Assembly: GCA_013695915.1 (NCBI GenBank)
Contig: JACCZN010000023.1
Coordinates: 1 to 32,913 of the forward strand
Origin: Rubrobacter sp.
Lineage (GTDB): Bacteria; Actinomycetota; Rubrobacteria; Rubrobacterales; Rubrobacteraceae
Length of the DNA stretch: 32,913 nucleotides
Reading direction: 5' to 3'
Of the stretch, positions 18,792-27,759 are shown piece by piece. The position numbers and the translations under genes were made by a program. Within the stretch, counting starts at the first letter, position 1, and every line of letters begins with the position of its first letter. The notes under the pieces were generated by a model that saw nothing but the letters and a program-made list of their open reading frames with translations, did not search any database and was not told where the DNA came from.

Positions 18792-19732
18792 GACGCCCGG
18801 GCCGCCCGGATCTCCTGCAGGATCACCTCCGCGCCCTGGGAGATGAGGTCCCCGGCGAGCCGGTGCCCCACCTCCTCCGGGTCCTCCCCGGCGGCCTCTC
18901 CCCGGTACGTCAGCGCGCCGTCCGTGGAGGCCACGACGCCCCGGAGCCGGACCTCGTTCCCCTCTACCACGGTCCAGGCCCCGATCGGGACCCGACAGCC
19001 GCCTTCGAGAGCCCACAGCATGGAGCGCTCCGCCCGGACGGCCCTCTCGCTGGGCCCGTGGTTCAGGATCTCCCCGAAGCGTTCCCGCAGCGGGTGGTCC
19101 CCGGCGCACGCGGCGGCGAGGGCTCCCTGACCGACCGCGGGCAACACGACCTCCGGCGGCAACACGGTGTGCGGCGCCTCCTCGCCGAGCCGGAGGAGCC
19201 CCGCGCGGGCGAGCACCACGGCGTCCGCCTGCCCCTCGCGCATCTTGCGGATCCTGGTGCCCACGTTGCCCCGGATGTCTACGATCGTAAGGTCCGGGCG
19301 GTAGTGCAGTAGCTGGGCCCGACGGCGGAGGCTGGAGGTGGCGACCACGGCCCCCTGCGGCAACTCGTCCACGGTCAGGCCCCCGTCCGAGACCAGCGCG
19401 TCCCGGGGGTCGTGGCGCTCGGTAACCGCCGCGAGGACTATACCCTCCGGCACCTCCGTCGGTACGTCCTTCAGGGAGTGGACGGCGAGGTCTATCTCCC
19501 CGGCGAGCAGGGCCGAATCGAGCTGCCGGGTGAACACGTCCCGCTGGTCTATTACGGAGAGCGGCACCTCGGGCAGGTGTTCGCTGGTCGTCTTGATAAT
19601 GCGGACCTCTACCTCGAACCCCGCCGCCCGCAGCCTCTGCGCGCAGGCCTCCGACTGGGCCAGGGCGAGCTTCGACCCCCGGGTACCGAGGACCACCGCG
19701 TTCCGGGAGGCGCCGGCCTCCAACCCGCTCAC
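18788..19732 (-). CDS. hemC: Hydroxymethylbilane synthase
   Basis: LGTRGSKLALAQSE, DLAVHSLKDVPTEVPEG, RRRAQLLHYRPDL, DIRGNVGTRIRK, LEGGCRVPIGAW. GTGA overlap with hemA. Confidence 0.96.
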   Translation of the reverse strand: MSGLEAGASRNAVVLGTRGSKLALAQSEACAQRLRAAGFEVEVRIIKTTSEHLPEVPLSVIDQRDVFTRQLDSALLAGEIDLAVHSLKDVPTEVPEGIVLAAVTERHDPRDALVSDGGLTVDELPQGAVVATSSLRRRAQLLHYRPDLTIVDIRGNVGTRIRKMREGQADAVVLARAGLLRLGEEAPHTVLPPEVVLPAVGQGALAAACAGDHPLRERFGEILNHGPSERAVRAERSMLWALEGGCRVPIGAWTVVEGNEVRLRGVVASTDGALTYRGEAAGEDPEEVGHRLAGDLISQGAEVILQEIRAARAS

Positions 19733-21030
19733 CCCTTCTCGGGGCTGGGCTCGGAGCGGTGCAGCTTTACCTCGACCCCGTCCCGGCCCATAAGGTGCCG
19801 GCGCACCTCCACACTCTCCGAGGGATGAGAGGCTTCGGCCCGCGTCTTCAGCTCCGAGATGGGACCGTGCAGGAGCTTGTTGACGAGCGAGTGGCTCAGA
19901 CGCTCCACCGACGCCGCCTCTTCGGGCGAGAGGTCCATCCTCTTCAGGGTGCGCGAGAGTTCGTGGTGGCGCACCTTCTCGGCCTCGTCCCGCAGCTCCT
20001 TTATGAGGGGGACCACGTGGAGCGTCGAGAGCCAGCCCATGTACTCGAAGACCGCGGGCTCTATGATGCTCTCGCCCTCCCGGGCCGCCGCCTCCCGGTC
20101 GCCCGCGTTCCGCTCGACCACGGCCTGCAGGTCGTCTATGTCGTAGACGTAGGCCCGTTCCAGGGTCTGGACCACCGGGTCCACGTCCCTGGGCACCGCT
20201 ATATCCACGAAGAAGAGAGAGCCCTCCCGGCGGGAGAGCGCCTCGGCCACGGCCTCGCTGCCGACGACCCACTCTCCGGAGCCCGTGGAGCTCACGACCA
20301 CGTCCACCCCGGTAAGCTCCCTCTCCAGAGCGCCGAACTCCACCGCGGTCCCCCCGACCCGCCCGGCGAGCTCTTCGGCCCGGGCGGGGGTGCGGTTGGC
20401 GATGCGGACCTCCTCTATGCCGTGGTCCTTGAGGTGCTCGATCACGAGCTCGCTCATCTCGCCCGCGCCCAGCACCAACGCCCGCCGCCCGGCGAGCGTG
20501 CCGAAGACGTCCTCGGCGAGCTTCACGGCGACGCGGGGCACGGAGAGCGAGCTGTCCCCGATGCCCGTGTTGGACCTGACGGTCTTCCCGACCCGGAGCG
20601 ACTCGTGGAACAACCGGTGGAGTATCGTGCCCGCGCACCGCTCCTCGGTGGACGCCCGGTACGCCTCCCGGACCTGGCCCAGGATCTGGGCCTCCCCCAA
20701 GACCATGGAGTCCAGCGAGCTCGCCACGCGGTAGAGGTGCGCCACGGCATCAGCATCCGTAAGCCAGTAGGCGTCCTTCTCCAGAGACCCGAGGTCCACC
20801 CCCCGGTCCTTCGCGACGAGCTCGAAGAGCCTGCCGCGGGCGCTCTCGTCTTCGAGCACCGCGTAGACCTCGGTCCGGTTGCACGTGGAGAGCAGGACCG
20901 CCTCGGAGACGACGCCCTCCTCCTTGAGCCGCCGCACAAAGGCGCGCCCCGCGCACGGCGGAAACGCGACCCGCTCGCGCACTTCTATCGGCGCCGAGCG
21001 ATGGCTCATCCCCGCAACTGCGACAAGCAT
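19729..21030 (-). CDS. hemA: Glutamyl-tRNA reductase
   Basis: LSTCNRTEVYAV, SLDSMVLGEAQILGQVREAY, VLGAGEMSELV, FVDIAVPRDVDP. Confidence 0.96.
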   Translation of the reverse strand: MLVAVAGMSHRSAPIEVRERVAFPPCAGRAFVRRLKEEGVVSEAVLLSTCNRTEVYAVLEDESARGRLFELVAKDRGVDLGSLEKDAYWLTDADAVAHLYRVASSLDSMVLGEAQILGQVREAYRASTEERCAGTILHRLFHESLRVGKTVRSNTGIGDSSLSVPRVAVKLAEDVFGTLAGRRALVLGAGEMSELVIEHLKDHGIEEVRIANRTPARAEELAGRVGGTAVEFGALERELTGVDVVVSSTGSGEWVVGSEAVAEALSRREGSLFFVDIAVPRDVDPVVQTLERAYVYDIDDLQAVVERNAGDREAAAREGESIIEPAVFEYMGWLSTLHVVPLIKELRDEAEKVRHHELSRTLKRMDLSPEEAASVERLSHSLVNKLLHGPISELKTRAEASHPSESVEVRRHLMGRDGVEVKLHRSEPSPEKG

Positions 21031-21536
21031 CTACGCACCTTCCCCTCTAGCCTCTCATCTGCACCGCGGCCACCTTTCCGGGCCGCGTAGAGCTCTTCCA
21101 CCAGCCCGCTCCACCCGGGGGCGAACAGCCCTTCGAGCTCGTCGCGGACCCGGCGCGCCAGGCCCGGCGAGGCCCCGCCGGTCGAGACCGCCACCTGCAG
21201 CCTCCCGCGCCTCAGGGTCGAGGGCAGCGCGAAGTCTCCCTCCTCCGGCAGGTCCGCCACGTTCACCGGCACGCCGAGCTCCCGCGCCTCGCGCGAGACC
21301 GCCGCGTTGACCTCCCGGACGTCCGTGGCGGCAAAGGCGAGGGCCGCGCCCCGCAGGTCCCCGAGCTCGTAGGGCCGCCGCAGGACCTCGGCCGCGATGC
21401 TCTCCAGAGCAGGGCCCACCTCCGGCGAGACGACCTTTACCCGGGCCCTGGATTGCAACAGCTTGCGGGCCTTCCGGCCGGCGACCTCGCCGCCACCGAC
21501 GACCACGCAGCGCTTGCCCTCGAGCTCCATGAACAT
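21006..21536 (-). CDS. Precorrin-2 dehydrogenase / sirohydrochlorin ferrochelatase (SirC/CysG-N)
   Basis: CVVVGGGEVAGRKARKLL, AFAATDVREVNAAVSREAR, GVPVNVADLPEEGDFALPSTLRRGRLQVAVSTGGASPGLAR. Confidence 0.92.
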   Translation of the reverse strand: MFMELEGKRCVVVGGGEVAGRKARKLLQSRARVKVVSPEVGPALESIAAEVLRRPYELGDLRGAALAFAATDVREVNAAVSREARELGVPVNVADLPEEGDFALPSTLRRGRLQVAVSTGGASPGLARRVRDELEGLFAPGWSGLVEELYAARKGGRGADERLEGKVRRCLSQLRG

Positions 21537-21644
21537 GGGATACAGGGTAGCGTTCTCGTCCTCTATCTCCGTCTCCTCGTAAGATCCGAACGGACCGAAT
21601 GCTGGAGGCAGTCTAGCATAGCTGGTCCCCGGTTAACATTCTCC

Positions 21645-21658
21645 TGCAAAGTGTTGCA
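21645..21658. promoter_or_regulatory. Inverted repeat TGCAA-AGTG-TTGCA, candidate operator upstream of the heme operon
   Basis: Perfect 5+5 dyad in the intergenic gap between moaC stop (21702) and sirC start (21536). Confidence 0.4.
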
Positions 21659-21701
21659 TACTCCGTTCAGCCGTAGCGTGTGCGGCTTCACCGGCCCGCG
21701 G

Positions 21702-22154
21702 CTACAGCGTCTCCTTGGTCTTCTCCAGGAGCTTTACCCCGGAGATCTCCATGCCCTTGTCTACGGCCTTGCACATGTCGTACAGGGTCAGCGCCGCGAC
21801 GCTCACCGCGGTTAGGGCCTCCATCTCGACACCGGTCCGGTCGCTGGCCCGGGCGGTCGCGGTAACGCTGATGCCGCCGTCCCCGACGGAGAAGTCCACG
21901 TCTATCGAGGTCAGGTTCAGCCCGTGGCAGAGGGGTATGAGGTCCGGCGTCCTCTTGGCTGCCAGGACCCCGGCTATCCTGGCCGTGTTGAGCGCGTCGC
22001 CTTTGGGCAGGGCCCGGTCCCTCAGGAGGCTTATGGTCTCGGGCGACATACTTATCTCCCCGGCCGCCACCGCGGTGCGCCGGACCACTGCCTTCTCCCC
22101 CACGTCGACCATCCGCGCGGAGCCTTCCTGGTCGAGGTGCGAGAACTCTCCCAT
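21702..22154 (-). CDS. moaC: Cyclic pyranopterin monophosphate synthase
   Basis: [84 protein letters not shown]. Confidence 0.95.
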   Translation of the reverse strand: MGEFSHLDQEGSARMVDVGEKAVVRRTAVAAGEISMSPETISLLRDRALPKGDALNTARIAGVLAAKRTPDLIPLCHGLNLTSIDVDFSVGDGGISVTATARASDRTGVEMEALTAVSVAALTLYDMCKAVDKGMEISGVKLLEKTKETL

Positions 22155-22196
22155 ATCTGTACCTCCGTCCTTTCCCGGCTCGGGGGCGTCGTGCTG

Positions 22197-22285
22197 CGGA
22201 ATGCGGGGGAATCGAACCGCCACGGCCGCACAACGGCCGCAAACCGGTTTTGAAGACCGGCCGGGCCACCAGGCCCACGCATTCC
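22197..22285 (-). tRNA. selC: tRNA-Sec (anticodon TCA)
   Basis: Hand fold: GGAATGCG/CGCATTCC acceptor, tight D-arm (TGGT loop), anticodon loop CTTCAAA, long variable stem CGGCCG/CGGCCG, T-loop TTCGATT, discriminator G. CCA not encoded. Adjacent selB and selA. Confidence 0.93.
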
Positions 22286-22320
22286 AGGGTCGGGGCACAT
22301 TCTATACGGCAGCGGGGGCT

Positions 22321-24183
22321 TTATCCGTTAGCGGTGCGGTAGCGGCGGGTGAGGACCCGGGTGTCGCCCAGGCGGCGGGTCACACCGGCGGCGTCGGCGT
22401 ACTCGAGCCAGGCCTGAGCGTACTTCCGGCTGGTACCGAGGCGGTCGCGCAGTCCGGCCAGCGAGATCTCACCTTCCGCCCGGCAGACGGACTTTACCTT
22501 CTCGAGCACCTCCTCAGCGGCCTCCCCGGCCCCGAACATCGCCTCCGAGAGCTGCACGGCCTCCCCGCGCCGGACGAGCAGCCGGGCGGCCGGGGAGGTC
22601 TCGATGGGTGGCGGCTCGGCTCCCGCGTCCCGCAGCCGGTCGAGGAGCGCCGCCGCCTCCCTCTCGAGCTCCGGCGGCACCTCGTCGGCGTCGGGAAGGC
22701 TGATGCCGGAGCCCGTTGCCCGGAGGCCGGTGCCGGGGGCCGCGAGCAGGGCGTCGGCCAGCCGCGGCTCCAGACCCGTGGCCGTCCGGGCCTCGGCCAC
22801 GGTCAGCTCCGGGCTCTCCGGCCGCTCCTCCGCGCGCCGACGGAGCGCCGCCCGCAGCCGCTCTCCGGCCGCCGCAGCCACCTCTTCCGGGAGGTAGAGC
22901 TCGCCCAGCACCGCGATGCCCGGCGCCTCTCCCGCCGCCGCGGCCACCGCTTCGGGGGTGGCGGAGACGGCGAGGGAGAGCTCTGCGGCGGTCATGCCCC
23001 GCCCGGTCTCCCGGGAGAGCGCGAGCGGCAGTATCCTGCGGAGGTCTCCTCCCTCCAGGGCCGCGAGCCACTCCGGGTCCGGCCTGCGGCCCCTCGGCGC
23101 GGCGTCGAGGACCGTGCCGCCCCCGATGGTGACCTGCGGGCTCAGGGAGCGCAGCACCACCCGGTCGCCGGCCAGCACCACCAGCGGGTCCCCGAGCACG
23201 AGCCGGGCGGCGGCGTCCGCGCCGGGCTGTATCTCCTTCTGCTCCAGCAGGCGGAGGCGGGCGTTGGTCGAGCTCGTGCCGTGGTAGAGCCGTACCCGCG
23301 ATCCGTGGGGCAGCGGCGCGGCACCCTCCAGGAGCCGGATGCGGGCGTCGAGAGCCTTTGTCGCGGGCACGGGACGGGAGAGCAGGACCTCGCCCGCCGC
23401 GAGATCGGAGGCCTCTATGCCGGTCAGGTCCAGGGCAGTCCGGGCCCCGGCGCGCGCGGCCTCGGCCGGTCGGCCGTGGTTCTGTACGCCGCGCACCCGC
23501 ATCCGGTGCCCCGAGGCGGTGTGGAGCGTGTCGCCGGGCCGTATCTCCCCGGACCACAGGGTGCCCGTGGCGACGAGCCCTATCCCCTTGAGCACGAACG
23601 CCCGGTCCACCGGGAGCCGGGCTACGGAGCCGCCGCCATGCACCTCCGGGCCCTCGGCCGCGAGCCCGTCGAGCGCCCGGAGCAGTTCCTCGACCCCCTC
23701 GCCCGTGGCGCCGCTCACCCGGAGCACGGGGGCGGAGACGCCCGAGGCCTCGAGAAGCTCCTCCACGTCCAGCTCGGCCAGGGCCACCGTCTCCTCGTCC
23801 ACGGTGTCCACCTTGGTCAGCGCCACGATGCCCTTCTCCACACCGAGCACCCGCAGGACGTCCAGGTGCTCGCGGGTCTGGGGCATGACCCCGTCGTCGG
23901 CGGCCACCACGAGCAGGAAGGCGTCCACCCCCGTGGAGCCGGCGACCATGTTCTTTACGAAGCGCTCGTGGCCCGGAACGTCCACGAGGCTCACCCGGCG
24001 GCCGCCGGGCAGGGTGAGCTCCGCGTAGCCCGGGACGATGGAGATGCCCCGCCGGTGCTCCTCTTCCAGGCGGTCGGTGTCCGTGCCGGTCATGTACCGG
24101 ACCAGCGTGGTCTTGCCGTGGTCCACGTGTCCCGCCGTCCCGATAGTGAGCGAGATGGGGCTCTCCGAGACCCTTTCAGCCAC
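22321..24183 (-). CDS. selB: Selenocysteine-specific elongation factor
   Basis: [30 protein letters not shown]-terminal winged-helix-like region, next to selA and tRNA-Sec. GTG start. Confidence 0.95.
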   Translation of the reverse strand: MAERVSESPISLTIGTAGHVDHGKTTLVRYMTGTDTDRLEEEHRRGISIVPGYAELTLPGGRRVSLVDVPGHERFVKNMVAGSTGVDAFLLVVAADDGVMPQTREHLDVLRVLGVEKGIVALTKVDTVDEETVALAELDVEELLEASGVSAPVLRVSGATGEGVEELLRALDGLAAEGPEVHGGGSVARLPVDRAFVLKGIGLVATGTLWSGEIRPGDTLHTASGHRMRVRGVQNHGRPAEAARAGARTALDLTGIEASDLAAGEVLLSRPVPATKALDARIRLLEGAAPLPHGSRVRLYHGTSSTNARLRLLEQKEIQPGADAAARLVLGDPLVVLAGDRVVLRSLSPQVTIGGGTVLDAAPRGRRPDPEWLAALEGGDLRRILPLALSRETGRGMTAAELSLAVSATPEAVAAAAGEAPGIAVLGELYLPEEVAAAAGERLRAALRRRAEERPESPELTVAEARTATGLEPRLADALLAAPGTGLRATGSGISLPDADEVPPELEREAAALLDRLRDAGAEPPPIETSPAARLLVRRGEAVQLSEAMFGAGEAAEEVLEKVKSVCRAEGEISLAGLRDRLGTSRKYAQAWLEYADAAGVTRRLGDTRVLTRRYRTANG

Positions 24184-25549
24184 CGTAGGCCCCCGCGACG
24201 GCCGCCACGACCGCCGCTTCGTCGCCCGGCAGCAGCGTCCGCGCGTCGAGCCACAGCCCGCCCTCCGAGACGCGGCCGACCACCGGCGGGCCCGCCTCTC
24301 GAAGCCGGTCGGCGAGCCACCCGGCGTCGCCGCCGAGCCGGACGGCGCGGGACGGTATCTCGTAGGTCGGCAGCGTCCCGCCCCCGCTCCGCGCGACCGA
24401 GGGGACCACGTCCACCGCGAGGTCCGGCACCGCGTCCCCGATCTCCGCGGCGAGCCTCCGGGCCCGCTCCTCGATCTCCTCCGCCGGGGCGTGGAGCATC
24501 TTCAGGGTCGGGAGCTCGTCCGGGGCGGTGCCTTCGAGGTACGAGCGGAGGGTCTCTTCGAGGGCCGCGAGGCAGAGCTTGTCGGCCCGGACCGCCCGCG
24601 CCAGGGGGTGGCGGCGCATCGCCTCGACCCAGCGCGCCGCGCCCACGGAGATACCCGCCTGTGGCCCCCCGAGGAGCTTGTCTCCGGAGAAGATCACGAG
24701 CGACGCCCCGTCCCGCACGGCGCCCCCGACCCGCGGCTCGTCGCTCAGGGGCAGCAGCGCGCCGCTCCCCACATCGGCCACGACCGGCAGCCCCAGTGGG
24801 GCCAGATCCGCCACGCCGACGGACTCCGTAAAGCCCACGGTCTCGAAGTTGCTCGGGTGGACCCACAGGATGGCGCGGGTGTTCTCGTTGACCGCCCGCT
24901 CGTAGTCGGCGAGGCGGGTGCGGTTCGTGGTGCCGACCTCCCGGAGGCGGGCGCCGGAGAGCTCCAGGACCTCCGGGATGCGGAAGCCGCCCCCGATCTC
25001 GATGAGCTGCCCGCGGGAGACGATGACCTCCGGCTCGCCGCCGTCTCCGGCCGCCCCCCCGACCACCGCCGAGAGAGCGAGGAGGGTCGCCGCCGCGCAG
25101 TTGTTTACCACCAGCGCGTCTTCGGCGCCCGTGATCTCCCGGAGCAGCGGCGCCGAGTGGGCGTACCGCGAACCCCGGCTCCCGGAGAGGAGATCGTACT
25201 CCAGGTTTGTGTAGTGGGTAGCCGCGGCCGTGACCGCTTTGACGGCCCGCTCTGAGAGCACCGAGCGCCCAAGGTTCGTGTGGAGCACGACCCCGGTAGC
25301 GTTCACCACGCGCCGCAGGCCCCGTCCCTCCAGGAGCCGCGCCGCCGCAACGGCCACACCTTCCCCGGTAACCTGCGGCCCGTCACCGGTCAGGATCTCC
25401 CCCCGCAGCCTCCCGAGCGTCTCCCGGACGGCGGCGGCCACGGCGGCGCGGCCGTGGCGCTCGGCGAGGGAGCCAGCCACCGGCTCCCTCAAGACGGCGT
25501 CCACCGCCGGAAGACCGCGGAGCAACTCCCTTTTATCCGTCTCCATCAT
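24176..25549 (-). CDS. selA: L-seryl-tRNA(Sec) selenium transferase
   Basis: RVVNATGVVLHTNLGRSVLSE, NNCAAATLLALSA, SRGQLIEIGGGFRIPEVLE, FSGDKLLGGPQAGI (PLP Lys). Internal start MMETDKRELLRGLPAVD preferred. Confidence 0.95.
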   Translation of the reverse strand: MMETDKRELLRGLPAVDAVLREPVAGSLAERHGRAAVAAAVRETLGRLRGEILTGDGPQVTGEGVAVAAARLLEGRGLRRVVNATGVVLHTNLGRSVLSERAVKAVTAAATHYTNLEYDLLSGSRGSRYAHSAPLLREITGAEDALVVNNCAAATLLALSAVVGGAAGDGGEPEVIVSRGQLIEIGGGFRIPEVLELSGARLREVGTTNRTRLADYERAVNENTRAILWVHPSNFETVGFTESVGVADLAPLGLPVVADVGSGALLPLSDEPRVGGAVRDGASLVIFSGDKLLGGPQAGISVGAARWVEAMRRHPLARAVRADKLCLAALEETLRSYLEGTAPDELPTLKMLHAPAEEIEERARRLAAEIGDAVPDLAVDVVPSVARSGGGTLPTYEIPSRAVRLGGDAGWLADRLREAGPPVVGRVSEGGLWLDARTLLPGDEAAVVAAVAGAYGG

Positions 25550-25646
25550 GCCCCGCAGTATACCGCGCAGGCCCTGGGAACCCCGGATAAACGCTATGCT
25601 ACACTCTGCCCGTCGGGGTCCGGAGCGGCGAGGAGGATGCTTTACT

Positions 25647-25991
25647 TTGGGCAAGGTTTCCACACGGATTCTGGCCGGGGCCGCTCTCGGCGCGGGCTTC
25701 TTCGGCGGCTTCGCCACCGGGATCTTCATTGCTACCCCGGCGGCCCGTTCGGCAGGTCAGTCGGTACTCGGCGGCCTCGGAACCTCCGTCCGCTACGCGG
25801 GCCGGGGAGCCGTCCGGGCGGTAGACGGGTTGGGGTCGTTCCTGGAGTCCGGCTACACCCGCATACGGGGCCGCGAGGCGTACCTCGAGCGCGAGATAGA
25901 GACGCTGAGGGACCAGATCACGCGCCTCGAGCAGCGCGTCCCGCAAGATCCGGCCCAGAGAGATACCACCCGCCAGCCGCCGGCCGGCTAG
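25647..25991 (+). CDS. Small Gly/Ala-rich membrane protein with C-terminal coiled-coil-like segment
   Basis: TTG start with GGAGGA upstream. Hydrophobic N-terminus then YLEREIETLRDQITRLEQRV. Confidence 0.65.
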   Translation: MGKVSTRILAGAALGAGFFGGFATGIFIATPAARSAGQSVLGGLGTSVRYAGRGAVRAVDGLGSFLESGYTRIRGREAYLEREIETLRDQITRLEQRVPQDPAQRDTTRQPPAG

Positions 25992-26326
25992 TAGCGCCGC
26001 CCGAAGAACCTCTTCAGCCACTCGGGCATCCCCTCGGTACGGCCCTCCGTGGCCTGCTTGTAGTCTTCCAGGTCCTCGGGATGTACCGGGCTCCCGGACT
26101 CACCGAGGATCGCGCGGGCGTCCCGGACCCTCGACTCCTCGATATCCTTCTGGAAGGTCGCCTCTACCAGGTAGTTGCCGTTCCAGCGTACCCGGTAGAC
26201 CCTGAGACCCAGCAGCTCGCCGCCCGTAAAGCGCCGGTCCAGCTCGCGGGCGGAGTCCGTGGCCGTTTCCTCTCGCTCGAACTCGTAGCCGACGACGGGC
26301 TTCTCACCCGTCTGGCGGTACTCCAT
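25988..26326 (-). CDS. Small hypothetical protein
   Basis: ATG one nt after the stop of the upstream zincin gene. Protein-like composition. Confidence 0.75.
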   Translation of the reverse strand: MEYRQTGEKPVVGYEFEREETATDSARELDRRFTGGELLGLRVYRVRWNGNYLVEATFQKDIEESRVRDARAILGESGSPVHPEDLEDYKQATEGRTEGMPEWLKRFFGRRY

Positions 26327-26327
26327 G

Positions 26328-27359
26328 TTAGCTCGCCTCCATCCTCGTCATCCACAGCCCCGGGTCCTTGACCTCCTCCAGGGAAGGCAGGTTCTCCGGC
26401 CGCTCCCAGACCCGGTTCAGGCCCCGCATACCCTGCCGCCGGGCCACGGCCGCGGCGAACTGCTCCCCGAGGCGGTACTGCTCGAGCTTGGCGTCGAGGC
26501 CGGTCAGGCGAAAGATGGCAGTCTCCAGCGGCGGGCGGTGCTCCCGGCTCTGGGCCATGCGCTTGCTCAGGTGGTCGTAGTTCGGCACCAGCCCCCGGCC
26601 AACGTGGTGCATCACGTAGTCGGAGTAACCCTCGATCACGGACATCGCCGCCTGCATCCGGTCAAAGGACTCCCGCTGGTGGCCGCTCATCACGAGCTCC
26701 ACCGAACGGCCGCCCTCCCGGACGTTCCGGAGCAGCCGGCGCGCGACCTCGAACGTCCCCGCGCGCTCGGAGAGGGGGCCTATCAGGTGCTCCAACAGAC
26801 CGCCGAGGTGTCCCCGGAGCCAGGGGTGGCCCTCGAACTGCAGGGCGTGGGTCATCTCGTGCAGCACGATCCAGAGCCGCAGCCCGTCCACCGGCACCCC
26901 GAGACGCTTCGCCGCCGACACGATGTTCCCGTCGAGAAAGAAGACCTTCCCCGGCCGCCCCCCGTTGCGCTCCTCGTCCCCGACGAGCAGCGGTCCCGTG
27001 TCGTACTGCCCGAGTACCCGGGAGGAGAGGAAGCCGAGCAGCAGCCCGAGCTGGGCCGTGAGCGTCGCCGAGCCGAAGGCCCAGCTCGGGCCGCTCGTGC
27101 CCTCTGCGGCGCGCTTCAGGATAGGCTCCAGCAGCTTCCCGAAGGTCTCGACGTTGAAGTCTATCCACTCCGCCCGGTCGGTGACCCGCAGTCGGCGCTC
27201 CGGCGTCTCGGCGGGGAGCTCTATGCCGGTAAACTCCGAGAGCGGGCCGAGGGTGCTCTCTACCGCGCCGGGATAGTCGAAGGTGGCGTCCGTTCCCCTG
27301 CGCTCCGTACGGGCGGCCAGCGTCACGGCTATCCTCCGGGCTGCGTCCCAGGCTATCAT
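26328..27359 (-). CDS. Zinc-dependent metalloprotease, DUF2342 / coenzyme F420 biosynthesis-associated family
   Basis: HEMTHALQFEGHPWL zincin motif (HExxH) and MIAWDAARRIA...FTGIELP-type N-terminus. Confidence 0.82.
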   Translation of the reverse strand: MIAWDAARRIAVTLAARTERRGTDATFDYPGAVESTLGPLSEFTGIELPAETPERRLRVTDRAEWIDFNVETFGKLLEPILKRAAEGTSGPSWAFGSATLTAQLGLLLGFLSSRVLGQYDTGPLLVGDEERNGGRPGKVFFLDGNIVSAAKRLGVPVDGLRLWIVLHEMTHALQFEGHPWLRGHLGGLLEHLIGPLSERAGTFEVARRLLRNVREGGRSVELVMSGHQRESFDRMQAAMSVIEGYSDYVMHHVGRGLVPNYDHLSKRMAQSREHRPPLETAIFRLTGLDAKLEQYRLGEQFAAAVARRQGMRGLNRVWERPENLPSLEEVKDPGLWMTRMEAS

Positions 27360-27454
27360 CGGTCCCTCTCTGCGCACGCTTCCATGCCCGGAGTATATAC
27401 GTTGTTCCATCAGACTCGTTGTAAGTCTTTCCTCCGGGAGTTAATATCTAGGTC

Positions 27455-27736
27455 GTGTTCGGGCTCGGCGCACAAGAGATGGTAATAATAGCGGTGGTGT
27501 TCCTGATCGTCTTCGGGCCTAACAAGCTCCCCCAGATGGCCCGGGACGTCGGCAAGTTCATGGCCCAGGCGCGCGGGGCGATCGACGACTTCAAGTCGGA
27601 GCTCACCCTCGAAGAGTCCGAGGAGAAAGAGAAGCGCCGCTCCTCCGCCAGAAAGAAGCGCGAGAAGCAGGACGAAGAGCTGGAGCCCTCCGAAGACGCG
27701 GAGAGGTCCAGCGATAAGATAGAGCACGACCTGTAG
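27455..27736 (+). CDS. TatA/TatB-family translocase subunit
   Basis: MFGLGAQEMVIIAVVFLIVFGPNKLPQMARDVGKFMAQAR, charged C-terminus. GTG start. Confidence 0.88.
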   Translation: MFGLGAQEMVIIAVVFLIVFGPNKLPQMARDVGKFMAQARGAIDDFKSELTLEESEEKEKRRSSARKKREKQDEELEPSEDAERSSDKIEHDL

Positions 27737-27743
27737 CTCTCCT

Positions 27744-27759
27744 CCGCAGCGGCCTGCGG
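27744..27759 (+). terminator. Small hairpin CCGCAG-CGGC-CTGCGG after the tat gene
   Basis: Perfect 6-bp stem 8 nt after stop. No U tract. Confidence 0.25.

Noticed and set aside
22155-22298. 5' extension of moaC ORF (198 aa in track)
   Set aside because: It translates through tRNA-Sec. ATG 22154 with GGACGGAGG is a better start.
22321-24183. Possible selenoprotein with in-frame UGA near the sel genes
   Set aside because: I did not find a gene here whose homology clearly continues past a TGA. The Sec targets are presumably elsewhere.
21715-24831. 1038-aa plus-strand ORF
   Set aside because: Antisense to moaC, tRNA-Sec, selB and part of selA. Arg/Pro/Gly-rich with no domain signal.
25550-25729. 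N-terminal extension of selA ORF (MKIPVAKPPKKP...)
   Set aside because: Lies antisense to the 25647-25991 gene and intergenic DNA. SelA-like sequence starts at MMETDKRELLRG.
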